In this document: positions 1-10,900 of the stretch, in pieces
Position numbering within the stretch: the first letter of the stretch is position 1
Layout: each line of letters begins with the position of its first letter
Source: Phlebotomus papatasi
Lineage: Eukaryota; Arthropoda; Insecta; Diptera; Psychodidae
NCBI RefSeq assembly: GCF_024763615.1
Contig: NC_077222.1
Location: forward strand, 62,992,001-63,056,000
Direction: 5' to 3'
DNA length: 64,000 bases
The notes under the pieces: generated by a model
Databases searched by the model: none
What the model saw: the letters and a program-made list of their open reading frames with translations, nothing else
What the model was told of the DNA's origin: nothing
Program-made: the position numbers and the translations under genes

Positions 1-290
1 GGGGGCTCAACATGGCAGAAGTAAGCGTGGTGTGTTAATGCACCAAGTTTTAATTTCCACGCGATATACACATAACCTTTTCCGAAAATATCAAGTCGAT
101 ATCTATCTTAGTTTGGGAGTTATTAAGCTTCAAAGAGCGGCTGGCCTGACAAAAGGGAAAGTTTTTCAGCAACCCATTATATTCGTGATTAGGAAGTGCC
201 GAAACACATTTTGGCAAAGTTTGAGGCTGATCAGAAGATATAAATGTTTTTAAGGTTTATAAGGTTAGATTGTTAAGAACCTCATCTAAA
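1..290 (-). repeat. Dispersed repeat, copy 1
   Basis: This stretch reads as the reverse complement of 29505-29930. Shared landmarks are the block about genes-like text 'aagtcgatatctatctta', the 'gtgattaggaagtgcc' block and the 'agattgttaagaacctcatc' end. The 29.5-kb copy carries an extra 137-bp element (29639-29775) that is absent here, so this copy approximates the empty site. No coding capacity was recognised, and the 73-residue open frame inside it is not conserved in the other copy as far as can be seen by eye. Confidence 0.6.
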
Positions 291-999
291 ATATGAAACC
301 TATCATTGGATTTTCCAAGGTTTGAAGTTAGACGTTTGATTGATTTTAGCGTCTCGTTCTTACAGTACTAATTTCTACTTAGTACTGTAAAACTTATTTT
401 TTTGCACTTTGGTTTTAGAATAGAATAGAAAAAATAATAATTCTTGCTTTGGGAAAATGAATAAATTACAATATTTCAAGGCTGACCGTCCCCTTATAGC
501 AAGCCTTATAGTTTATTGCCAATTAAGGCAAGGGATTCTACAAAAAAGGCATATTAAAATTACCTAGTTTAATTGCAACAATTATCTAAAAGTAATAACG
601 CATTTTTACCTAATTACTTTAACATTAAATTTATGAAATAAAACATAAAAAAATGATGTAAAAACCGACTATGGAACCGTCTAATATCACTGTGATGTTA
701 TAGAAGTTTTAGTTGTAATTAACTTTTTATAAGAAGAGTGTCTAATGTGCTTTTCTCTATTAGAGATTAAGTAAATATTGTTTCTGTTATAAAATAATAG
801 TCAAATTAATTTTCATTTGAGTTAATATCATAATACCGGTTTATCTCAAATCACAGAATTTGCAAAAACTTGCAAAAAAAAATAATACTAATGGGGACAG
901 CGATGTAGTAAGCCAGAAAAAGAAATTTTTCATTGCATATAATTTGTAAAGCAATGGCAAAGCGTTCCAGCTATGCGAAATATTCGAATTCGTGACTTA
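291..999. other. AT-rich intergenic DNA, nothing recognised
   Basis: Strongly AT-rich sequence with short homopolymer runs. No open frame of note, no tandem array and no terminal inverted repeat were found by eye. Confidence 0.5.
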
Positions 1000-3900
1000 G
1001 GCGCTATAACTCAAAAGTACTTTCGCACAATTTACCCTTTACCAGTTCACAACCGATTTATTGAACAGATTGAATCACTCAAAAGATCGCCCGAAGTGGC
1101 TTAGGACACAACTTAGTACAGTGCAAAGTTGGGTGTGGACGTTACATCAACTTGCAGGGGTTGTGGAGAGAATCTGGAAACACTAGAACACATTTTATGT
1201 TATTGTTCTAAATTCTCAAGCCACACCGAGAAAAATGGAATTTATTTAAATTGAATATTTTGTATTTAATGTTAAAAATTCTGGGTAAATATTCGAATCA
1301 ATTGACTTTTCTTTCAATACAAACGAAATAATTTTGATTTTGAAAGTAATCACAATAATTTCAAATATTTGTGCATTCATACGGAGAATAAATAATTTTT
1401 CTTTTAGCGTGAATGTTTAAATATTTGAAATAAATACCTCAGCTTTTGAATCAAAGATAATATATGTTAAAAATAACAATTATACATTGAAAATGAAAAA
1501 CTACACATTTATATTAAATGTGCAACGTTGTGTTGTCAAAAATAATATTTTACTTTTGATTTAAAAGTACTGTTTTATGAAATCAAATGCAACAAGCATT
1601 TATTTAATGGGTAAAATTTAATATTGACATTTTTGTTTACGTCTTAATATTATCTGTATTTATTTCAAATGAAAAAGACTTTTTAAACAATTGTTTCAAA
1701 ATTTTATTTCAAATGATTTTTTTTTCTATCTAAACATTAAATGACCAGGTATTAAATTGAATTGTGAGAAACTTTTCTGTATAAAATATGCATTTCATTT
1801 AAATGTAAAAATGAAATAACTTTGAGTAAATATTTGATACGAATGGTTTTTGTCGTTAAATATAAATAACAGTGGTTTTTACATTTACTGCAGTCGTCAT
1901 AATTTGAAAAATTATTCATTTAAATTAGGGTGAAAATTAAATTCCTTTCATCATAAATATCAATACGTTTTAAGTGAATAACTACTTATTCTAATCGAAT
2001 ACAATATGTAAAAATAATTACATTTTATTATTTAAACTTAAACTTTAGCCAAATGAAACAACATGTCATTTGCAACTAATTTCACATTTTCGTAAAAACC
2101 CTCTTTTTCTCATAAGTTCGTAAAACTACAGCTAGGGGTGCTATAATTAAAAAGAAAACTTTCCAATTTTCTAAGTTAATTAGCTCCGGCTCTATAGCAC
2201 GGATCGGGCTGAAATTTTGGTAGAGGGAGCGGATTGAGCTAAAAATTCTTCATGAATCTCTCTTAAACATGCCTAAGAAACTTACTTATGTTATAAAGAA
2301 TAAGGTAAATACCAATTATTAAAGCATTCTTATTGATTAGGTTTTTTAAATTTTCATTTTAAAAAAATTGAATGAATTTCGCTCTAAATCATCCAAAAAT
2401 TTAATATTTGGCTGGCGTACACGCACGAACGCAAATGCACGAGGGTCAGTGTATTGTGTTCTTCAAATGACGTGATTTGCATAAAATAAATAATATTACT
2501 TTCTATATGCATTGATTATAACAATTAATAATTTGAATGAAATTTATATTTATTTAGAATGAAAAACCAATCAAATCTAATACTATTTTTTGAATCAATA
2601 GCATAAGTATTTGAAAAAAAGGAAACTACATTCAGATCTATGACTGATTCCATCAGTACGGAAAACATTAAAACGAGTCAGTCTTGAAGAAGCCGCTGAG
2701 TTGAAAAGTTGTCACACAAATTATTTCCAATCTATTTGAAAATGAAAAAAAAACTAAAAAATGGTTACAGTGGATAAGTAAACTTATAAAGTTGCAAAAA
2801 TCATCAAGTGATCGACAAAGAAATTTGATAAAGTGTTGGAAATCGTTAGATTGGGTAAGTAAAAAAATGTTTGCCAGAAAAGTATTAACCATATTCGGTA
2901 AATTAAATTAAATTTATTTCTTCTTTTAAGCTAAAATGGAATGTCAAACTTTTTATTATTTTATTTAAATTTAAAATTCGTCGTAAGAATTTTTTATTAT
3001 TTAATATTTTACTAACGATTTGTAATTTTCGATATTGTTCAAGTTCAATCGATCATCCTGATTGCAAGTCATTTTTGATTGGAAACGTCCGTGAGCAGAA
3101 GCTGGAAAATTATCACCATATCTGTTTTATCGAACTACTTTTCTTCAAAAATTCCATCTAGGAGAGACCTAAATAGTATCAAGGTAAGAAAATTGATTTT
3201 TTTTGTAATGCAATAAGAATTACATAATTTGTGAAAGTTAGCATTGATCTTTACAAAGAAATATTGGACCTCGCATAATTTTTTTATTATAAAAATGTTA
3301 ATTATATCAACTTATTTATGTTGAATATGTATTTTCAATTATCGCTTTGGAAAATATCATACTGGAAAAGTTTTTAATTTCATTTTTATTTTTATTCTTT
3401 CTTTTATCAATCGTGGTAACCGTTGAACCGTTCACTGGGAAAAGGACAATCATTGTCTTTTCCATGGAATTGGAAAAGTGATTCGCAGATAGCAGCAGAA
3501 CTCAGAGCAAACAGTAAAGGACGTAAATCTGCAAAACACAACTTAGAAAAGTGAGCGCTGTAATAAAAGTAGACGAGGAGCACTACCACTGATCAAGTAA
3601 GTTACATTGAATTATTAAAAATTATTAACCGCCATTGGTGAAAAATAAATACTGTAGCCCTACAATTATTACCTGGAATTATAATTATCACCAGAATAAA
3701 AAACGAAATTCTACTAAAGTTTTGAGAAAACAAGATTCTATAATCAAAATTAATTTTTTATGATTAACATAAAAGGACATCATATTATACGTATAAGTTT
3801 TTTCGAGACTTATTGTTGGGTTCTTTTAAAGATTATGGGATAGGACAATAATTATTTCCACCACTCTATTTTCAATAGTTATTTCCGCTATTTCAATAGA

Positions 3901-4844
3901 TACCATATAGATTCAGATTTTTAATTCCATTTAATTTTATTTTCTGTCTTTCAGATTTCATTATGTCATCGTTTATCTTTACGGGGCAAAAGACAATCAG
4001 TCTTTTGAAGTATCTTATTTCTTCTGAAACTGGTAAACACTATTGGGAGAAAGCAGAAGAGCATACATCCAAAAGCTGAGAAGAAGACTTCACGAAACTA
4101 CTAGAAAGTCGTGCAACACCCCATAGAAATTAATGTAATACAATTTTATTGTGAATACACATTATTTATGTCAAATAAATTTATTTTTGAAATCATAGCA
4201 AGAGTTTTTTAAATATACCCTGGTACTGTTATATCTACCCGAGGATATTATTTGAATTAATGTGGACGAATATCAAAGCAAACATATTTGCCATTGAATC
4301 TATGGTAAAGAACATTTAAATATACCAAGGAAATTTTTAATTTTACCCATTGTGTATTTAAATTAATGGTAACTCGTAGTTAAAACAAATATTTCTACTA
4401 TTGAAACTATGGTAGTGTTACCCAGAAATTTTTGATTCTACCCATGAAAGTGTTTAAAATCCACTTTAGAAATAAAGTGCAAATGTATTTGATTTAAAAG
4501 ACATGTTTTCTTTTCAAATACAGTGCCATTCAAAATAAATACAAATATATTTGTTGTGGCTATGATTACTGCCTTTCAGATCAAATGTAAAAATATTTGA
4601 AGTAAAAGTCGTCTGTATTCAAATCAAATAAAACATTAGAAACAAATGTATTCTACCATTGGGGCCAAAATACCCATAATTTCATTTGATTTTACCCAGA
4701 AAAACATTAATACTACCCATAAAATTTTTCTCGGTGCAGAAAATCAAAATCTCTAAAAAAGAAGTGCTAACACTGGAGGATGTCAAAAGAGCGGCAGCTC
4801 AGGACGATCTGCAGTTCATCCAGTTTTTAAAAGAATTGGAATAA
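1000..4844 (+). mobile_element. Non-LTR retrotransposon C-terminal remnant, split by an insertion
   Basis: Around 1123-1220 the + strand encodes a Cys/His knuckle of the kind found at the C-terminus of R1/jockey-group reverse transcriptase proteins (CRGCGENLETLEHILCYC, then KFSS). The frame stops at 1221 where an inverted-repeat element begins. It resumes at about 4742 with KIKISKKEVLTLEDVKRAAA and ends at a TAA at 4842-4844. The 'TLEDVxRAA' ending is typical of these proteins. The 5' part of the LINE is missing or decayed (stop codons near 1104). The LINE clade is not certain. It is a dead copy used as an insertion target. Confidence 0.6.
1221..4738. mobile_element. 3.5-kb non-autonomous element inserted in the LINE remnant
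   Basis: The segment begins CACCGAGAAAAAT and ends ATTTTTCTCGGTG, an inverted terminal match. It interrupts the LINE coding frame on both sides, so its limits are set both by the terminal repeats and by the host frame. The flanks suggest a possible 2-bp CA duplication, but that is too short to trust. Inside are AT-rich sequence, a ~107-bp degenerate repeat seen at about 4252 and 4359, and three short stretches (2690-2860, 3090-3185, 3430-3570) followed by GT-like donors that look vaguely exonic. No protein family could be recognised in them. Confidence 0.55.
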
Positions 4845-5908
4845 GGTTTGCTGGGTAGACATAAGGAGCTTAAATTAAATAGAGCCTAGGTGTCTGCAGC
4901 CCACAGATCGTACCATTCACCCTATACTATCTATCTAACACGATTTTATAATAAAAATTACTTAACGGTTATAAATCGGTTTATTACCGGTTTATAATAA
5001 ATTTAAACCAGTTCAGTCTTGTCAGGAATTTCAAGACCTTTCTACCGAGCCCAAATATGACCCCATTCGGTTGATAATGTGCTTTTTATAGCCTCTTTAA
5101 CCTTTTCGTATAAGAACGAAATGCCCATCTAGGCAACCTAGAAAGCATATCTAAAAATGAAAAAAACGCACAACGCATTTTCGAGCAATCCCATTTTGGA
5201 GACTTGGTATTCGTACTTTCGGGGGTCACCCTAAGTTCTCAAGTCTCTATCCCTGACCATTTGGCCTCTAGAGCTGGCGACAGCCGGAAGGACAAACGAA
5301 CAAAAAAACAGGCAGCGCGACATTTCTCAGAAATCGTCTGAAACACGAAGATATTTTAAGAAAAGTGGTCTCCGGAGGATGGAAATTTTTTATTAAATAT
5401 TTTTAGCAGTAAAAAATATTTGTGTTAGGCTGATAAATATTTCAATAAATAGAAAGGAAAGTGTTTGTGTTTACTTCGAGTAAATTAATAGTAGTTTCTT
5501 TAATATTCCTTCTAAGACAAGATATAACATCCCACTATAGTTTCTAGTACTATCCGTGGCTAATTCTGTCCCGATTTCTCCTATTGGGATCAAATTATCA
5601 TATAACTGAATTATCAGCGTAAATTTTCTATAATTACATTTCTTGGTATCGTATTTAATAATTTGATAAGCCCCTCAAATTATTAGTTATCTCTGAATGA
5701 TTCCAATTGCACGTTGTCTGGTTATTTCACTCTCTTGATTGTCCAGGCGATTGTGAGTATTATGAGAGAAAACGAGACGACCACAAAGTGTTTGTAAACA
5801 GTGTGATAGGGACCGAAAAGAGCGAATGTCTGACGATTAATAAAAATTTGGATGTGCGTATGGAAATTTGGAGTTTTGCCTGAAATTATTTTTTTTCTAA
5901 ATTGATGA
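4845..5908. other. Intergenic DNA with a dispersed repeat motif
   Basis: No gene was seen. Positions 5216-5290 contain a motif (GGCCTCTAGAGCTGGCGA and its surroundings) that recurs in altered form near 16960-17030, 31616-31690 and 63600-63690, often next to 'gtccgtctgtcc'. This marks another dispersed repeat family whose ends could not be placed. Confidence 0.4.
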
Positions 5909-6105
5909 TAAGGGGAAGCCGTTCTCCTTTGAAATTGGGATTTTTCACTTATTTTCAAATAAAATTGAGCCTTATCGTGATATAATTTAGGATGCACAAA
6001 CAGGTTGATAAGCTAAATTACATTATGATATATGGTTCAGTTCCACTTAAACATTAGGAGAAAAATTCCAATTTCAAAGGCGCCCCACTTTCAAACTTCC
6101 CTCCA
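5909..6105. mobile_element. MITE of the TAGGGGAAAG family, degenerate copy
   Basis: The left side (TAAGGGGAAGCCG then CTTTGAAATTGGGA) and the right side (TTTCAAAGGCGCCCC) are inverted partners. The interior closely resembles 31349-31556, including the 'ataatttag' and 'aattccaatttcaaagg' blocks. The boundaries are approximate because both ends have diverged. Confidence 0.45.
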
Positions 6106-6176
6106 CCCATTTTGGGGTCCGTGATGGTGAGTGTAATAGGAGAAAATTAGAAACATCAATAATGCGAAGTTTCCCT

Positions 6177-6293
6177 TATGGCCTCTACACATTAGAGAAA
6201 TTTATGTCCATATTGAAGAGTTTCTCCTATACAACCGTAGGGAATTTGCTTCAATATGGACATAAATTTCTCTAGTGTGTAGAGGCCATTAAG
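6177..6293. repeat. Near-perfect hairpin, about 117 bp
   Basis: Left arm (GGCCTCTACACATTAG, then AATTTATGTCCATATTG) and right arm (CAATATGGACATAAATT, then CTAGTGTGTAGAGGCC) pair almost completely around a short loop near 6220-6245. It looks like a small MITE. The next 430 bp (6294-6720) contain diverged relatives of the same motifs (for example 'cctacacatta' and 'ccatattg'), suggesting several overlapping or nested copies. Confidence 0.6.
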
Positions 6294-6980
6294 CTGCTTA
6301 TACACTAGGAAAAAATTTCATCAATATTTGCAATCAATATGTGATATTGATGAAAATCGCCTACACATTATTAAAATATATGGACATATATCATTTATAT
6401 CATTTATTTAAATCAATAATGCTTTTGAGCTTGTGCTCTTGGAAGCATATAATTAAATTAAACATAAATTTGGATTATTTAAGGAAATTTGTCTACTGTG
6501 TAGGCAATTTCTTCAATATTCTTTTCAATATGGATCGTTTTTCTTCCATATTGTATTTCAATATTGTTTAGCCCTACACACTGAGACAAATATCATCAAT
6601 ATAACTTTTCCATAATATTATTGAAGCAGAATATGGAAGAAATGGATGAAATATTGAAGAAAATGTCTAATATCAAGTTCATTAGATATTTTCTTCAATA
6701 AATTCATTTTTCCTTTCACATAAATTCGATAATTTTCCGCTGCAGAACATTCGAAAATTACTTCTTGAAGTCTATTGGGATGTGTTTAGTGGATTTATAA
6801 AAATCATAGAATCAGCTACCAACGGTCGAATTTTCAATTTTTTTCAAAAATTTTGTTTTTAAATTTTGTTCTAACTAAAGTTACTCTTTCATATCCCAAA
6901 AGTTGTTAATTTCTAAAATATTTTCGACATAATAAATTATTATCAGAAAAAGGCCTATTTTTTGACCTGAGAGACTCATG

Positions 6981-7199
6981 TAGGGGAAAGTACTCTCCCT
7001 TCGAACGTTCATGCCTTCGAATAATATGATTTTTCTTTTGTTTTTCCTAAAAGACTTACACATTTCTATTAAATATTAATTAGATTATCATAAATTATTG
7101 ATAATTACAAGATAATTATGTGTAAATCTCTTAGGAAAATAAAAGAAAATTCACATTATTCGAAGGCATGAACATTCGAAGGCAGAGTACTTTCCCCTA
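6981..7199. mobile_element. MITE, TAGGGGAAAG family, short palindromic copy
   Basis: Begins TAGGGGAAAGTACTC and ends GAGTACTTTCCCCTA. The arms stay paired for about 80 bp, including the motif TTCGAAGGCATGAAC. The terminal TA is probably the target duplication, as argued for the related TAGGGG elements elsewhere in the window. No open frame. Confidence 0.7.
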
Positions 7200-7912
7200 G
7201 TCCCTTAATTGAGTGGGTCACATGAAGAGCTTCAGTGGCTATCTCCAACCGTTTGTCTTCAAGGGTTTTTCAGGAATTGTAAGGTTTGCAAAATTCGGGT
7301 GAAGAAAGGCGAAAATTTTGAAATTGATAAAATAAAGAATACGAGATATTTAACCTAATTGTCCTTTCCGTGGATTAGCATCACAAAAAAATCATAATAT
7401 TAATTTCAAGTCCAAGATCGTTCCTAAAATTTCCCTGAATTTAGGACTTCGTCTAATCTTAAAAACAATTGAATCTCCTGACTCTAGCAACACACCAAAT
7501 CGTCCCCATTGATAAAATCGACCCCCATGCCCCAGTTACAACGTCTCAACGCAAGTCTATAAATGGAATAGTATTTGCTCTCGCTTCTCCAGAGCACTCA
7601 CGGAAGCCAATGCAATTACAGCCAGAGAGAGTGCCCCCAGCTGGAGAGAACGTGAGAGAATACCATCGAGTGAGACAATGGGATGATTGAGAATAATTCC
7701 CGTGCAGCCCATTTTCGTGATAGTTTCTTTTAGTTGTAATTTCATTTAAATATACAAATAAAACTGTGACTTGTCTTGCCTCTGACAATGCTCTCTAATT
7801 AGGTGATCAAGTAGTGCTTCGTGAACTTGTGCTTATTTTTGGTGTGAGGGATTGAGGGCAATGTGTTGTGGCGAAAAGAATTTGGTGACGCAGTGACAAT
7901 CGAGCGGCGCAT
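7200..7912 (+). promoter_or_regulatory. Region upstream of the Hsl start, likely promoter and 5' UTR
   Basis: There is no gene on either strand that can be supported. The stretch is noticeably less AT-rich from about 7500 onward, as expected of a 5' leader. The translation start at 7913 (ATGATG) is followed directly by conserved coding sequence. A non-coding first exon may lie here, but no decisive donor/acceptor pair or core-promoter motif could be fixed. Confidence 0.3.
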
Positions 7913-10900
7913 ATGATGCCGAAGAACGATAGAAAAATGGCCCCAATCGCTGTACAAAGTTCAGAAATTCTAGTCAACTCGGAATCTGAATCAAATTCCG
8001 GGCGCTCCACCACAACACTCAAATCGCCTGGGGCATCAGCTGGACGCACCCCTATGTTCGATGCCCTCAAGGACTTGTGCGTGAACAATGTGAACTTCTT
8101 CAGGCGCGACGATTCTGCCACTGGTGTGCGTCTCCACGGCGCCTTTCTGGCTCTCGTGGACCACATTGAGAAGGCTCGTCCCCTCGTGGACCAAATCAGT
8201 GATTTTGCCCATGAGTACGACTTCGACAGCGAGACGCCCGGAAATGGCTATAGGAGCTTCATTAAAGTTATCGATTGTTGCATAATGCATAGCATAAAAC
8301 TATGTCGCGCTGTACTCGAAAGTCGCAGTTCCATTCTCTTCCGCAAGACCCTCTACACAAAGTAAGGTTCCAAACCCGGACATGCCCAAAGGGATGAGAA
8401 CCTGTCCTGTAATACCACGACTTCTGTTTTCAGGGAAGTTGAGGCCAGTAGTCACCTTCTGGCTAGTCTCTGTGCCATCCTGGACCATCTTATGACCCTC
8501 CGGACATGGAGCTCAGAGGGTAGCCTCTTTAGTGATCACACAGCTGAGGAACTCCTAGCTCATGGTGGAGCTATCAATCAATACTGTTTCTATGGACGTT
8601 GTCTGGGATTTCAAGTATGTCACTACTTTTATGTGAAATCTAATCTCTCATTTTGTGATTCAATGCCAGTAGATTATATTTCATGGGCACAACAAAGAAT
8701 CTCACAAAAGCATCAAAGGTCATTGAGAATCTTTATGAAAACATTTTATTGACTTCTTAAGAATTTTTTTTTAGGAATAGGATAAAGAATTCCATTTGTT
8801 CACTCTAAATCGCTTATCACTTAAGGTTAATATAATTGAGATATCACACGATATCTCATTCGTCTCATTCATAGAGTTCAACACCTTACAAGAATTTTCA
8901 CTTTCATTCAATATTAGTTCCTTATCAGTTGCTCAAAATTCCGAACAAGTTGCCAAACCTTGACTCACATTCTTCTGAACTTTGCGTATCACAAATATTA
9001 TTTTATTTTGCATAATAAGATTGAGTAATGCAGACTTCAGACTTGTGACTTAATCCAATTAGACCGCGAACTCGTCAGTTCTGAGATAAAAAAAGCTTGT
9101 AATTTCAAAGATCATATTTCTAAGAACTAAAGGCCGAGAACGCTTTTTAAATTAAAATAAAAGATGAAACAAATAAGCGATTAAGATTTAAGTTTGGTCA
9201 GCAAAAAATTAATATGGCCCAGTAAAAAATTAAAAATGGGTATTATTTTTGTAATTAACTTTTAAGATATTAAAACAAAACTTTTTCTTTTTGCCTAAGT
9301 TTACATTGAAATATCACTGCTTTATTAAGTCCTAAATTAAGCATAACTTTTAAATAATGAGGAATTCATGAAAACAAAATTCACGTCCCTTTCTGGCTCA
9401 GTCCTTTTGCATAAGTCTCTCTCACTCTTTCATACTCTTCTTCTTCTTCTTTTGGATATCACGCCAAATTCAATTTAGTTCAATCTAATTTGAAGTGCGA
9501 AAAAATGTTTATGCGTCCGGCACACCTCTATTAAGATTTATATAGTAAGATTTCATAAAAACAAAATTCGCGTCCCTTTTTTTCTGAAAAAATTCCATGT
9601 CTATTCCACTCTTTCGGTCTCGAAATCGGACTAAATCAAATTTAATTTGGTGTGATGTGCAAAAGAAGAAGAAGAGTGCAAAAGACTAGGATAGACTTAT
9701 GTAAACCTTCTGAGAAGGAAAGCGACGCGAATTTTGATTTTACGAAATTTAACCGATCTAAAAGGTGTGCCGGAATCATAAAGATCGCCTTTAATATCCT
9801 AAGTTTGAAGATTTACCTAAAAATTTAGGAAAAATTTATTGAGAAGATTTGGAGAACAGTCCGGTCAAAATCCTGAAAGCTAAATTCTCGAGGTTTTGGC
9901 TTTCTGAATATTAGCTTTTCTGGATTTTGGCTTTTCGGGATTTTGACTTTTAGGATGTTGACCGGTACAGGTTAAATTTACTTTATTTTAATGCGGCCTT
10001 AAGATTGCAAGTTTAAGTCTATCTTAAAACGTCTCCAATTTCCGAACCGTTATAGTTACGTAGAGAATTTTAGCCAACTAGAACAGGCAGTTCCATTTAC
10101 TCTAGCTCTAGCATTTTGAGCCAGAAATTCAATTGCCAGATGATCAAATAATAACATAATTTCAGGCTGATCAAAGCCAAGCGCACGGCCGCTTACCGCA
10201 AAAGAAACGTAGTAAGAGGAGCACGGAAGGATTTTAGCAAATAATTCTTCAGGTTTAGAAATACGATCAAAGCAAATGCACAACGAGAGTTAGGTAGTTC
10301 CCCTTCCAACAAGATTTTCAATATAAATAAAAAGCATTTAATAAGAAATAATTTAAGAACCTTAAGATTTAACCGCCTTACGGGATTTTTTACCCAACAC
10401 TGAATGAGAGAAATCCGAAAAAGTTAAAATAACATTCCGGAAATGTTAATTTTACCCTGCATTATTGATCCAAAATCGGTGTAAATATTATGCTTTTTAG
10501 GAGTATTGGGGGTTAAAGTTACCCTTTTTCATGTTAATTTTACACTCAAAAAGGCATAAAATTAACATTAAAAAATGTTGATATATTTTTACACCTAAAA
10601 AGTGTTAAAGTTGCGAGGAAAAAAAACTTAATCGCACCCCCTTTTTTCTCAGTGAATAAAAACACGCCTTCACCGGATTAATCCTTTAAGGACGAGAAGG
10701 TTTAAAATTGGGGGTTTGAAAAAATCATTTAGAGCGAAATCTGACTATAGATGGCCGTAGAAAAAAATTTAATTTTTAGGTCACCAGTGACCCAATCGTC
10801 CTTAAAGGGTTAAACACATAAGAACATTTTTTAATCATATAACTTCCCAATTTAATTTTACATTGGCATTTTTAACCAATTTGACCAATTTTGGAAAAGT

